Assembly (NCBI GenBank): GCA_947165365.1
Contig: CAMVAF010000007.1
Location: 1 to 49,066, forward strand
From: an uncultured Clostridia bacterium
GTDB lineage: Bacteria > Bacillota_I > Bacilli_A > RF39 > UBA660
Length of the DNA stretch: 49,066 nucleotides
Reading direction: 5' to 3'
This document shows positions 24,441 to 32,756 of the stretch, piece by piece; positions within the stretch are counted from its first letter, which is position 1; the number at the start of each line of letters is the position of its first letter. The position numbers were made by a program, and so were the translations under genes. The notes below the pieces were generated by a model. That model saw nothing but the letters and a program-made list of their open reading frames with translations, was not told the DNA's origin and made no database searches.

Positions 24441-25486
24441 TCTTCCCTCCTAATTATATAACTAAGAATTAAACTACAAGCAATTGATAATGATATAATC
24501 ATTATGCTGTTAAATGTAGTATTAACTATCTTGATAAAGAAGATTGGAGCTGTTCCTAAAAATAATCCAATTGTTGTAAGACCAAAAGCAAGAGATGGAT
24601 TTTTCTTTAACACAGAAACTAGTATTCCTAAAGTTACGGCCATAGTCATTGAAAAAAACATAACTCCAAGAAGTGATATAATCATTAAATTATCTCCTAT
24701 TAATAGAAATGGTATAGCGAAAATAGTACTTAATATGGCAACTTTTCTAATTCCCAATAAATCTGATAATATTCCTCCTAAACATTTACCTATTCCCATA
24801 ATAAAGAATAAATAAACTGTTTCTTGCATTGTTTTATTCCAAGATGTTGGAATGCCATATCCCATATAACCTCTTACAATAACTACAAGTACTGCAAGAA
24901 GAACTATGATAAATGGATGAACTTTCTTACTTTCATAATTAAATGATAAAGTATTACTATTTTTACTAATAAAAGTATTTGCATAAATTATAAAAGGAAT
25001 CATTGTTAAAATAGCAATTAACATTGTCCAAGAAGGTAACATTGTTTTAGCTAAAACTCTTCCAATTACTACCCCAAAACTTCCCCCTCCAACAAATATT
25101 GCAGGATGAGAAAGTTTACCTAAACTTACATTTAAAGTATTAAAAGCACCTTCGACATGCAAAAAAGCATTACCAAAACATATAAAGAATAATGATATAA
25201 ACTTTGGTATATCTAAAAATGAAAAGATAGAAATACCAATAAACAATAAGATAACACCAATTATTCCAAAATTAATTTTAGGATTTTTATCTTTAAAATA
25301 ACCAATAATACTCTGTGGTACAAAAGCAAAAGCATCATATAAAAATGGTACTAACCATACAATTGGACTATTAGATATTTTAGATAAATAATAAAAACAT
25401 ACTAATTCTACAATAAAATGAATATAAAAATATAAATAACCACAAATAATATTTTCCTCTTTTAAAACACGCTTTAACTTCTTCAT
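24437..25486 (-). CDS. MFS-like membrane transporter
   Basis: 349 residues, with about ten hydrophobic helices. IIGYFKDKNP between early helices and KCLGGILSDLLGIRKVAIL in the middle are the loop motifs of the major facilitator superfamily. The protein is shorter than the usual 400 residues, and the substrate is not predictable. It heads the six-gene operon, with a promoter at 25503-25530. Because all partners are envelope proteins with single anchors or SH3 domains, it might export or sense a wall-related compound, which is inference only. Confidence 0.75.
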   Translation of the reverse strand: MKKLKRVLKEENIICGYLYFYIHFIVELVCFYYLSKISNSPIVWLVPFLYDAFAFVPQSIIGYFKDKNPKINFGIIGVILLFIGISIFSFLDIPKFISLFFICFGNAFLHVEGAFNTLNVSLGKLSHPAIFVGGGSFGVVIGRVLAKTMLPSWTMLIAILTMIPFIIYANTFISKNSNTLSFNYESKKVHPFIIVLLAVLVVIVRGYMGYGIPTSWNKTMQETVYLFFIMGIGKCLGGILSDLLGIRKVAILSTIFAIPFLLIGDNLMIISLLGVMFFSMTMAVTLGILVSVLKKNPSLAFGLTTIGLFLGTAPIFFIKIVNTTFNSIMIISLSIACSLILSYIIRREE

Positions 25487-25502
25487 TTTTTCCTCTATTT
25501 TA

Positions 25503-25530
25503 AGTATAACACATTTATTTTTTTATTCAA
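25503..25530 (-). promoter_or_regulatory. Promoter of the MFS/SH3/cadherin-like operon
   Basis: On the minus strand TTGAAT (25525-25530) and TATACT (25503-25508) are 16 bases apart, 16 bases before the MFS start. Confidence 0.5.
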
Positions 25531-25540
25531 TAATAAAAAC

Positions 25541-25565
25541 AAAAAAAGACTAAAAATTAGTCTTT
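25541..25565 (-). terminator. trpS terminator
   Basis: On the minus strand AAAGACTAA and TTAGTCTTT form a 9-bp stem followed by seven T residues. It overlaps the trpS stop. Confidence 0.85.
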
Positions 25566-26606
25566 ATCAAAATAATTAATACCTAATGCTTTTTTAAATT
25601 TCACAATATTTTCTTTAGCTACCATTCTAGCCTTATTAGTACCTTCTATTAATACTTCATCAATGTAATCCATATTCTTACTTAACTCTTCTCTTTTAAT
25701 TCTAATAGGTGTTAATTCTTCATTTAAAATATTAAATAAGAATTTCTTGATTTTAACATCACCCACTCCACCTTTTTTATAGTGATTCTTAAGTTCATCT
25801 AAGTTTTGATACTCAGGTAAATATTTTTTAAAATAATCATCATTTGCAAAAACATCAAGATATGTAAATACCGTATTTCCATCTATATTTCCAGGATCTT
25901 CTATCTTTACATGGTTAGGGTCTGTATACATCATCATTACTTTTTTTCTTAATTCTTCTTCACTATCTGATAAATAAATACAGTTTCCAAGACTTTTACT
26001 CATCTTGTTATTACCATCTATTCCAGGTAATCGTCTTGCCACACTATTATCTGGTAAAAGAATTTTACATTCATTTAAAGTCTCTCCATATAAACTATTA
26101 AATTTTCTTACTATTTCATTAGTTTGTTCTATCATTGGTTCTTGATCTATTCCAGCTGGTACTAAAGTAGTATTAAAAAGTGTTATATCAGCCGCTTGAC
26201 TAATAGGATAATTTAAAAATCCTGATGGAATACTTTCATCCATATTTTTAAGCTTTAATTCATTCTTAACAGTAGGATTTCTCATTAGTCTTGCTACACT
26301 CACTAAATTCATAAAATAAAAGGTATATTCAGCAAGTTCTGGTATCATTGATTGAACAAAAATAATTGTCTTTTCAGGATCAATTCCCACTGCTAAATAA
26401 TCAAGTGCTACTTCTCTTAAATTTTCTCTAATCTTCATCGGATTATCAAAATTATCCGTTAATGCTTGACAATCAGCAATCATTATATACATCTTATCAT
26501 AATTACCTTCATTTTGTAATTTAACTCTATTTTTTAAAGAACCTACAAAATGTCCTAAATGAAGTTTTCCTGTAGGTCTATCACCAGTTAATATAATATC
26601 TTTCAT
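25557..26606 (-). CDS. trpS: Tryptophan--tRNA ligase
   Basis: Class I synthetase that charges tRNA-Trp. 349 residues. The first signature is TGDRPTGKLHLGHFVGSL (HIGH-type, residues 7-24). The substrate region is MIADCQALTDN, and the KMSKS loop is GNNKMSKSLGN. Length is normal. Its ATG overlaps the end of the coiled-coil gene by 4 bases. It is the last gene of an operon that begins with a FAD dehydrogenase, and no T-box precedes it. Confidence 0.96.
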   Translation of the reverse strand: MKDIILTGDRPTGKLHLGHFVGSLKNRVKLQNEGNYDKMYIMIADCQALTDNFDNPMKIRENLREVALDYLAVGIDPEKTIIFVQSMIPELAEYTFYFMNLVSVARLMRNPTVKNELKLKNMDESIPSGFLNYPISQAADITLFNTTLVPAGIDQEPMIEQTNEIVRKFNSLYGETLNECKILLPDNSVARRLPGIDGNNKMSKSLGNCIYLSDSEEELRKKVMMMYTDPNHVKIEDPGNIDGNTVFTYLDVFANDDYFKKYLPEYQNLDELKNHYKKGGVGDVKIKKFLFNILNEELTPIRIKREELSKNMDYIDEVLIEGTNKARMVAKENIVKFKKALGINYFDKD

Positions 26607-27010
26607 AACCTTTCCTCCTTTATAATTTTTTCTAATATTTTATTGGCTTCGTGTAAATTTTTAATATCATGACTTTTAATCAATGTATTAGCTTTATTAA
26701 TCATTTGATTTACTTTATCAATATCTTGATTTTTAATATTTATTTTATCTAGTTTTGTACATAAATCATTAAATATTTCATATTGTTTATCAATATCTAG
26801 ACTTGTATCTTTAATAAATTTATTTAAGTCTTTCATTTTACTAATAGCCTTCTTAAGATAAAATAAATCATTTTTTTCTAATAATTCATTTATTTCTTTA
26901 ATATCTTTATCAAAGATATCATTAATCATTTCAGAGAATAATGGATATTTCTTTAAATATTCTTCAAAATCCTTCTTTAATTCTTCAAATTCTTTTATAT
27001 AATAATCCAT
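26603..27010 (-). CDS. Helical coiled-coil-like protein of unknown function
   Basis: 135 residues, almost entirely predicted helical and highly charged (EFEELKKDFEEYLKKYP ... KAISKMKDLNKF ... HEANKILEKIIKEERL). No membrane segment and no catalytic motif. It is coupled on both sides: its start shares a base with the upstream gene's stop and its stop overlaps trpS by 4 bases. No family is recognised. Confidence 0.7.
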   Translation of the reverse strand: MDYYIKEFEELKKDFEEYLKKYPLFSEMINDIFDKDIKEINELLEKNDLFYLKKAISKMKDLNKFIKDTSLDIDKQYEIFNDLCTKLDKINIKNQDIDKVNQMINKANTLIKSHDIKNLHEANKILEKIIKEERL

Positions 27011-28401
27011 TATTTAATTCTTTCTAAGATATCTCTTGCTGATACAAGTCCTGTGGCTGCTGCAATAACAATATTACCAGCTTTACCTGCACCATCTCCA
27101 ATAAAATAGATATTATGGTCAATACTCTTAAATTTATTATCCGTTTCTATTTCATTAGAGAAGAATTTAATCTCAGGTCCATAAAGAAGGGTCTCATCAT
27201 TATTTACACCAGGTATTATTCTATCAAGTGCTTCTAATCCATCTAAAATATTGGTAATAATTCTATGTGGCATAACAAGAGATAAATCACCATAAACAAC
27301 ATCTTTAAGAGTTGGTGTTAAAAATAATTTATTAATACGACTTTCTCTAGTTCTTCGAAATTTCTTTAAATCTCCAAGTGTTTGTAATATTGGTTTAGAA
27401 TCCCCTAAGCAATTTGCTATTTTAGCAATACATTCACCATATTCTCTTGTGTTGGTAACAGGTTCTGTTAAATTAACTTTAGATATAAAAGCAAAATTAC
27501 TATTGTTAGATTTAGTTTCTTTTAAAGCGTGACCATTAACACATATATACCCATAATAATTTTCTTTAGTTACAAAACCTCCTGGATTAGTACAAAATGT
27601 TCTTATTTCGTCACCATATGTTTTTGTTTTAATAAAAATTGATGGATCATATATTATACTACATAAGTCTTCCAAAAGTTCACGTCTAACCTCTACTCTT
27701 ACACCAATTTCAATACTTTGTGATAAATAAGGAATTTTATATTTATCTGCTATTTCTTGAATCCATTTAGCTCCTGTTCTACCTGGGGCTACTACAACGT
27801 ATTTTCCTTTATATGAAACATCAGTTTTACCTTTTTTACCAGAAACAGTATATATTTTTTTATCTTCAATGATATCTTTTACATTAATTCCTTCTTCTAA
27901 AGTAACACCTTTTTCTTTTAAGAAATTAGTAATTCCTTCAATATAACCAGGTAAATGATCACTTCCTAAATGCTTTTGTTTAATTAATAATAATTTAGCT
28001 CCTGTTAAAGCAACTTGTTTTTCTATTTTTTTAGCTTCATCCATATTAGTTGGATAGATATCACTATCCATATGAAAGAAATTAAAGATTTCTTCAGTAT
28101 CAACAAGAAGTTTTTCTGCTTCATCACTACTCATATATTTATATAAATCACTTTTACCAAGTTTAGGTACAAAATTAAGTTTTCCATCTGAAAATGTTCC
28201 CGCACCACCAAAACCTGATAAAATAGCACAAGGATTACAGTTTTTACACTTTGTTCCATATTTATTCATTGGACATACCCTATTTTCAGCAAACTTACCT
28301 TGATCTACAAGTAATATTTTCAAATCTTTCTTTTTTGTTATTAATTCATAGGCAGCAAATAATCCTGCTGGTCCTGCACCGATAATAATTACATCATACA
28401 T
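27010..28401 (-). CDS. FAD-dependent dehydrogenase, COG2509-like
   Basis: 463 residues. The N-terminal dinucleotide fold is DVIIIGAGPAGLFAAYEL, followed by VDQGKFAENRVCPMNKYG and CKNCNPCAILSGFGGAGTFS. This cysteine-rich stretch is typical of the uncharacterised FAD-dependent dehydrogenases grouped as COG2509. The C-terminal FAD motif is YFIGDGAGKAGNIVIAAATG. The ATG at 28401 follows GAGGT; a GTG four codons earlier lies upstream of that site. It starts the operon with the coiled-coil gene and trpS. Substrate unknown; the CxxC-type cysteines might hold a cluster or a redox pair. Confidence 0.85.
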   Translation of the reverse strand: MYDVIIIGAGPAGLFAAYELITKKKDLKILLVDQGKFAENRVCPMNKYGTKCKNCNPCAILSGFGGAGTFSDGKLNFVPKLGKSDLYKYMSSDEAEKLLVDTEEIFNFFHMDSDIYPTNMDEAKKIEKQVALTGAKLLLIKQKHLGSDHLPGYIEGITNFLKEKGVTLEEGINVKDIIEDKKIYTVSGKKGKTDVSYKGKYVVVAPGRTGAKWIQEIADKYKIPYLSQSIEIGVRVEVRRELLEDLCSIIYDPSIFIKTKTYGDEIRTFCTNPGGFVTKENYYGYICVNGHALKETKSNNSNFAFISKVNLTEPVTNTREYGECIAKIANCLGDSKPILQTLGDLKKFRRTRESRINKLFLTPTLKDVVYGDLSLVMPHRIITNILDGLEALDRIIPGVNNDETLLYGPEIKFFSNEIETDNKFKSIDHNIYFIGDGAGKAGNIVIAAATGLVSARDILERIK

Positions 28402-28422
28402 ACTATACCTCACACAACATTA

Positions 28423-28451
28423 ATTTTATCACAAGTTGTTTTATTTAACAA
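28423..28451 (-). promoter_or_regulatory. Promoter of the FAD dehydrogenase-trpS operon
   Basis: On the minus strand TTGTTA (28446-28451) and TAAAAT (28423-28428) are 17 bases apart, 21 bases before the start. Confidence 0.55.
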
Positions 28452-28467
28452 TTACTATTTTCCATAT

Positions 28468-28501
28468 AAAAAGGTAAATCATTTAATTTCATTACCTTTT
28501 T
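28468..28501 (-). terminator. cca terminator
   Basis: On the minus strand AAAAAGGTAA and TTACCTTTTT form a 10-bp stem. The 14-base loop contains the cca stop codon. The last five T residues are both stem and tract. Confidence 0.65.
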
Positions 28502-29582
28502 GTTTTTCTTTAATAAAATGACAAATATTTTCTTTTTTATTTTGAATAATACCAGATAGTATTAATTTTTCTAGTTCATCATATATTTTTCCAATAAAAG
28601 AACCAGGCTTTTTCTTTAAAAGATCACACATTTCTTTAACTGAAATATCTATTTCATCTCTAGATTTAATTTTTAATTCATCATATTTTTTTAAAATATC
28701 TTTTTTCTTTATTCCTTTATTAATTCCAGCTAAAAGATTAACATATAATCCATATTTATATAAAACATAATTATCTAAGTTATTCATAGTATATACGATA
28801 TTTATCTTGTTAATTAAATCTTTTTCACTGGAAGTAAATTGGTATTTATTTGGATTAATCATAGCCCAAATACCAACAATATCACTATAATCTTTTACTC
28901 TATCCATAGAAGTTAAATCTAGTTCTTGATCTAAATTAAATTTTTTTAATAATTTAATTCCTTCTTTAGCATGAGTACTTCCAAATATTTTATCTAATTC
29001 TTCTTTTTTCCTATTAAAGGATATTTCTTTTAATAAAGATTTATTATTTATAATAGCTTTTTCTATATCAGTCGATAACTTAAATGACAAAATAGCAGCA
29101 AATCTTATGGCTCTTAAAATTCTTAAAGCATCAATTTTAAACGATGTATCAGCATCAATTATTGTTTTTAATATATGGTTATTAAGATCTTCTTTAGCAT
29201 TTAATATATCGATAATATTACCATCTTTATCCATACATATGGTATTTATTGTAAAATCTCTCCTTAACAAATCCGTTTTTAAATCATTTACATATGTTAT
29301 GGAATTAGGATGTCGATGATCAATATAATCTTCTTCTTTTCTAAATGTTGTAATATCAAATCTAACATTTTTATAGTTAATTCTTACAGATCCATATGAT
29401 TCATGCATCATATAAACATCAGGGAAAATATTTTTAATTTCCATTGGTGTAGCATTTGTTGTAATATCAATATCAGTTGTATCATTTCCAAGAAGATAAT
29501 CTCTTGTATATCCACCAATAATATAACCAATATATCCATATTCATATATTTTATTTAAAATTTCAAGACCTAATTCTTTCAT
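28479..29582 (-). CDS. cca: CCA-adding tRNA nucleotidyltransferase
   Basis: Adds or repairs the 3' CCA of tRNAs. 367 residues with the class II nucleotidyltransferase head: GGYTRDYLLG (residues 23-32) and the metal-binding DIDITT (37-42). The basic LLRRDFTINT and RILRAIRFAA segments follow, then a helical neck and body. A GGTGAAAG binding site and its own promoter are present. Both tRNA genes in this window already encode CCA, so repair may be its main task for them. Confidence 0.95.
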   Translation of the reverse strand: MKELGLEILNKIYEYGYIGYIIGGYTRDYLLGNDTTDIDITTNATPMEIKNIFPDVYMMHESYGSVRINYKNVRFDITTFRKEEDYIDHRHPNSITYVNDLKTDLLRRDFTINTICMDKDGNIIDILNAKEDLNNHILKTIIDADTSFKIDALRILRAIRFAAILSFKLSTDIEKAIINNKSLLKEISFNRKKEELDKIFGSTHAKEGIKLLKKFNLDQELDLTSMDRVKDYSDIVGIWAMINPNKYQFTSSEKDLINKINIVYTMNNLDNYVLYKYGLYVNLLAGINKGIKKKDILKKYDELKIKSRDEIDISVKEMCDLLKKKPGSFIGKIYDELEKLILSGIIQNKKENICHFIKEKQKGNEIK

Positions 29583-29597
29583 CTTTCACCTATCTTA

Positions 29598-29626
29598 ATC
29601 ATAATAAAATAATAATATTTAGTCAA
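29598..29626 (-). promoter_or_regulatory. Promoter of cca
   Basis: On the minus strand TTGACT (29621-29626) and TATGAT (29598-29603) are 17 bases apart, 16 bases before the start. Confidence 0.65.
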
Positions 29627-29639
29627 GTTTTTTTCAAAG

Positions 29640-29663
29640 AAAAAAGAAACATTTTATGTTTCT
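29640..29663 (-). terminator. HU gene terminator
   Basis: On the minus strand AGAAACAT and ATGTTTCT form an 8-bp stem with a three-base loop, followed by T residues. Confidence 0.85.
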
Positions 29664-29670
29664 CTCTCTA

Positions 29671-29946
29671 TTATTTATTAACTCTATCTTTTAAAGCACT
29701 ACCAGCTTTGAAAGTAACAGCTTTTCTTGCAGCAATTTTAATTTTTTCTCCAGTTCTAGGGTTTCTTGCTTCTCTAGCACTTCTTTTAGATACGTCAAAT
29801 GTTCCAAATCCAACAATTGGTACCTTCTTTCCTTTTTCAAGATTTCCTGCAATCACTTCAAGAGTTGCATCAAATGCTCTTGCTGCATCAGCTTTAGTAA
29901 GTCCTGCCTTAGTAGCAATAGCTTCAATTAATTCAACTTTTTTCAT
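29671..29946 (-). CDS. hup: HU-family DNA-binding protein
   Basis: 91-residue histone-like protein that bends and compacts DNA as a dimer. It opens MKKVELIEAIATKAGLTKAD, with VPIVGFGTFDVSKRSAREAR and NPRTGEKIKIAARKAVTFKA forming the beta-arm, whose tip carries the RNPRTG DNA-intercalating residues. The ATG at 29946 follows AAAGGAGGAC. The frame is open for 12 more codons, which are rejected as leader. A 6-bp inverted repeat (TAAGCA-CATCTA-TGCTTA, 29976-29993) sits in the leader, about 30 bases before the start, and could be an operator or an RNA hairpin. Confidence 0.96.
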   Translation of the reverse strand: MKKVELIEAIATKAGLTKADAARAFDATLEVIAGNLEKGKKVPIVGFGTFDVSKRSAREARNPRTGEKIKIAARKAVTFKAGSALKDRVNK

Positions 29947-30079
29947 TTTGTCCTCCTTTAAGTTAAATTGAAATTTAAGCACATCTATGCTTACATATTA
30001 ACAATATCACAACATACCTTGTAAAATCAACACTTTTAACATATTTTTTGTAAATATTTTTTATTTTTGCTTCATTAAG

Positions 30080-30108
30080 TTTACAAAATGACATTTTTTT
30101 GATATTAT
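30080..30108 (+). promoter_or_regulatory. Promoter of the 99-aa membrane protein gene
   Basis: TTTACA (30080-30085) and TATTAT (30103-30108) are 17 bases apart, 22 bases before the start. Confidence 0.6.
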
Positions 30109-30130
30109 TTATTATGTTAAAGGAGAATGT

Positions 30131-30430
30131 ATGGATATAGTTATTATTTTTGTTATTTTATTAATTGTTGCTTTAGTCTTCAAAAAAGCAAGTAATGTTT
30201 TTATCTTTTTTGGTCTAATTGATATTTTCCTTCGTATATTAGATTATATTGGTAAAAATACTGTAAGTGAAGTGAATAACTTTATTAATAAGATTTTTCC
30301 AGATTCAATACCAAGTATTATCAGTAACTATTCTGAAGGTGTACTTGAAAGTATTCTAATGTGGGGATATATTTTATTAATGATCTTATTTGTTTACTAT
30401 GTATTTAGAATGCTTTTACATAGACTATAA
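30131..30430 (+). CDS. Small membrane protein of unknown function
   Basis: 99 residues. Two hydrophobic segments lie close together at the N-terminus (about 3-18 and 22-40) and one at the C-terminus (about 76-95), with a loop between that carries a hydrophilic helix (NTVSEVNNFINKIFP). AAAGGAGAATGT precedes the ATG, and it has its own promoter and terminator. No family is recognised. Confidence 0.75.
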   Translation: MDIVIIFVILLIVALVFKKASNVFIFFGLIDIFLRILDYIGKNTVSEVNNFINKIFPDSIPSIISNYSEGVLESILMWGYILLMILFVYYVFRMLLHRL

Positions 30431-30436
30431 TAAAAA

Positions 30437-30468
30437 TGGTTTTACATTTTAATGTGAAATCTTTTTTT
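30437..30468 (+). terminator. Terminator of the 99-aa membrane protein gene
   Basis: GGTTTTACAT pairs with ATGTGAAATC (two G-U pairs) around a short loop, followed by seven T residues. Confidence 0.8.
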
Positions 30469-30477
30469 ATAAATAAA

Positions 30478-30505
30478 AACTTACGAATTTCGTAAGTTAT
30501 TTTTT
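30478..30505. terminator. Terminator downstream of tRNA-Cys
   Basis: AACTTACGA (30478-30486) and TCGTAAGTT (30490-30498) are a perfect 9-bp stem. The left A-rich side gives a T tract on the minus strand, ending the tRNA-Cys transcript. The right side has ATTTTTT for plus-strand read-through. Confidence 0.8.
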
Positions 30506-30508
30506 AAT

Positions 30509-30582
30509 TGGAGGGCCCAGTCGGATTTGAACCAACGATCAGGGAGTTGCAGTCCCACGCCTTACCACTTGGCTATAGACCC
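30509..30582 (-). tRNA. tRNA-Cys (anticodon GCA)
   Basis: On the minus strand the acceptor GGGTCTA pairs with TGGGCCC with two G-U pairs. The discriminator is U, as expected for tRNA-Cys, and CCA is encoded. The anticodon stem-loop GGGAC-style hairpin contains CTGCAAC, giving anticodon GCA. The T loop TTCAAAT is normal. It is the first gene beside the IS insertion; its promoter survives inside the left copy of the 129-bp repeat. Confidence 0.97.
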
Positions 30583-30592
30583 TTATAATTAA

Positions 30593-30721
30593 TTATAAGA
30601 GAAATAATTTTATATATGACACTTTTATATAAAAACATCTCTTACAAGTTAAAATTATATAATAATGAAGTGAATTTGTCAATTAGATTAGTGAATATTT
30701 TAAAAAAAGAAACTACTCCTT
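30593..30721. repeat. 129-bp direct repeat, left copy (target duplication)
   Basis: Identical at every base to 32772-32900, immediately outside the IS. It contains the tRNA-Cys promoter, a leader hairpin and the first half of the PFOR terminator, including its stop codon. It is therefore a duplication of the pre-insertion junction between PFOR and tRNA-Cys. Confidence 0.97.
30654..30682 (-). promoter_or_regulatory. Promoter of tRNA-Cys
   Basis: On the minus strand a perfect TTGACA (30677-30682) and a perfect TATAAT (30654-30659) are 17 bases apart. The predicted start near 30647 gives a leader of about 65 nt before the tRNA, which begins with a strong hairpin (arms 30593-30602 and 30638-30647). 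Confidence 0.88.
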
Positions 30722-30759
30722 CCGAAGTTTGACAGTTTAAGCATTTATCAATATTAATC

Positions 30760-30790
30760 AAACCTTTATTGTATAAGGTTTTTATTTTGT
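30760..30790 (+). terminator. Insulating terminator at the IS left end
   Basis: AAACCTT (30760-30766) and AAGGTTT (30775-30781) form a 7-bp stem followed by a T-rich tract. It sits before the transposase promoter and would stop read-through from outside. Confidence 0.65.
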
Positions 30791-30811
30791 CAAATTTTTG
30801 ACACTTTATTG

Positions 30812-30840
30812 TTGTGTATCTTTGTGTATTGTGATATAAT
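30812..30840 (+). promoter_or_regulatory. Transposase promoter
   Basis: TTGTGT (30812-30817) and TATAAT (30835-30840) are 17 bases apart. A palindrome TGTCAAA-TT-TTTGACA lies just upstream at about 30788-30803 and could bind a regulator or the transposase. Confidence 0.6.
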
Positions 30841-30860
30841 ATTATTGAAAGTAGGAAATT

Positions 30861-32687
30861 ATGTTTTTAAGAAAAAGTATTAGTCACGGGAAAATTTATT
30901 TATCATTTGTGCAAGGATATAGAGATGAAAATGGAAAAGTGAAACAAAAAACAATTGAAAAACTAGGATATTTAGATGACTTAAAAAAGATATTTAATAA
31001 TCCAATAGAACATTTTCAAAGTATTGCAAAAGAAAAATCCTCTGAGCAAATTAAGGAATATACAATTAAAAATCTTAATACTAAAACTATTGATGATGAT
31101 TCTCATCCTAGAAATTTAGGATATGTTATTTTAAAAAAAGTTTATGATGAATTAGGTATTTCATCTATTCTTAAAGATAAACAATCATCTTTAAATATTA
31201 AGTATTCATTAGATAATATTATGAAATTATTAGTATTTTCAAGAATTTTATATCCTTCTAGTAAAAATGAAACTTTTAATAATAAAGATATATTCTTTGA
31301 AAAATTTGATTTTTCATTAAAAGATTTGTATAGAAGTTTAGATCATTTTGATAGTTTAAAAAATGAAATTGTTAAATCTATTTGGAATAATACTAAAGAT
31401 TCATACAAACGAGATACTTCTATTTCTTATTATGATACTACAAATTATTATTTTGAAATCTCTTATAACGATGAAGATTTAATTGATGAAAATGGTAATA
31501 TTTTAGAAAAAGGTTCTAGAAAAAAAGGACCTTCTAAAGAACATAGAAAAACTCCTATTATTGGTATGGGACTGTTGATGGACAAAAATGGCATACCTTT
31601 ATCATACGATTTGTTTCCAGGAAATGAATCTGAAAAATTAATGATGAGACCCACTCTTAAAAAAACTAAAAGACAATTTGGTATTGATAGAACTATTATT
31701 GTTGCAGATAGAGGTCAAAACACTTCCGATAATACAGTGTTTATTGCAGGTAAAAATGATGATAAACATACCAATCATGATGGCTATGTTTATGGTCAAA
31801 GTATCATTGGTGCCGACAAAGAATTTAAAACTTGGGCCTTAAATCAAGAAGGATTTGTTAATGATTTTATTTATGATGATGAAGGAAACAAAGTTACTTT
31901 TAAAGAAACAATAAAAGATGAAAACGGAAACATTTTAAGATATGAAGATAAACCAGTTATCTTCAAACACAAATCAAGAGTTTATGCAAAAAAAGTTCAA
32001 ATAAAAAAAGATAATAAAAGAAATGTCAGTTATCTAATCTATCAAAAACAAATGGTTTATTATTCTAGGAAATATGCCGAAAGACAAAAACATGAAAGAG
32101 AACTTGCAATAAAGAAAGCTGAGGATTTAATTAATAATCCTGGTAAATATACACAAGCCACTTCATATGGTTGTACTAAATATATTAACAACATTCGATT
32201 TGATGAAGAAACTGGTGACGTGCCAAAAGGATTAGAGTTATCTTTAAAATTAGATAAAATCAAAGAAGAAGAAAAATATGATGGTTATTATTCTATTGTT
32301 ACAAGTGAAAAATATTTAACAGACAAGGAAATTAGAGATATATATAAAGGACTTTGGAAAATTGAAGAATCATTCAAAATTACAAAATCTGATTTAGAAA
32401 CTAGACCTGTATATGTTTGGACTAAAGAACACATTGAAGCTCATTTCCTAACTTGTTTCATCTCACTTATTATATTAAGATTAATAGAATATAAAACAAA
32501 TAGAAAATATTCAACATCCTCTATTATTGATTCACTAAAAAAATATATTTCAAACAATTTAGAACATGATATATACTTACAAAACTTCACAAATGATATA
32601 ATCAAAGATTTATCCAACACTTATAACATTGATTTATCAAGAAAATACTTAACTTTATCTGAGATTAAAAAAATTTTAAATTTTTAA
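30861..32687 (+). CDS. IS1634-family DDE transposase
   Basis: 608 residues, full length and uninterrupted. The N-terminus (SFVQGYRDENGKVKQKTIEK) is typical of the family. The catalytic triad can be placed as D in SYYDTTNYYF, D in IIVADRGQNTSDN, and E in YKGLWKIEESFKITKSDLE. In the Y-R-E-K signature the R position is Leu. A C-terminal helical part follows (HIEAHFLTCFISLIILRLIE). GTAGGA precedes the ATG. Nothing is broken, so the element may be active. Confidence 0.95.
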   Translation: MFLRKSISHGKIYLSFVQGYRDENGKVKQKTIEKLGYLDDLKKIFNNPIEHFQSIAKEKSSEQIKEYTIKNLNTKTIDDDSHPRNLGYVILKKVYDELGISSILKDKQSSLNIKYSLDNIMKLLVFSRILYPSSKNETFNNKDIFFEKFDFSLKDLYRSLDHFDSLKNEIVKSIWNNTKDSYKRDTSISYYDTTNYYFEISYNDEDLIDENGNILEKGSRKKGPSKEHRKTPIIGMGLLMDKNGIPLSYDLFPGNESEKLMMRPTLKKTKRQFGIDRTIIVADRGQNTSDNTVFIAGKNDDKHTNHDGYVYGQSIIGADKEFKTWALNQEGFVNDFIYDDEGNKVTFKETIKDENGNILRYEDKPVIFKHKSRVYAKKVQIKKDNKRNVSYLIYQKQMVYYSRKYAERQKHERELAIKKAEDLINNPGKYTQATSYGCTKYINNIRFDEETGDVPKGLELSLKLDKIKEEEKYDGYYSIVTSEKYLTDKEIRDIYKGLWKIEESFKITKSDLETRPVYVWTKEHIEAHFLTCFISLIILRLIEYKTNRKYSTSSIIDSLKKYISNNLEHDIYLQNFTNDIIKDLSNTYNIDLSRKYLTLSEIKKILNF

Positions 32688-32713
32688 AAATTTATTTCGA
32701 TACACAACAAACA

Positions 32714-32756
32714 AAAAATGAGTTTTTCGTTATACAGCAACGATAAACTCATTTTT
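32714..32756. terminator. Terminator at the IS right end
   Basis: AAAAATGAGTTT and AAACTCATTTTT form a 12-bp stem, extended by CGTT/AACG nearer the loop. Tracts on both sides make it bidirectional. It ends the transposase gene and would also stop antisense transcripts entering from the right. Confidence 0.88.

Noticed and set aside
25557-26606. Mollicute-type code with TGA as Trp
   Set aside because: Tryptophan is TGG throughout the conserved proteins, and TGA ends genes such as 24437-25486 in the expected place.
25557-28451. T-box for trpS
   Set aside because: No GGTGG..CGCG core is present upstream of trpS or of its operon; the operon promoter is directly before the FAD gene.
30861-32687. 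Inactive transposase because of Leu in the Y-R-E-K motif
   Set aside because: The R position varies within the IS1634 group, and the DDE residues, the frame and the terminal repeats are intact.
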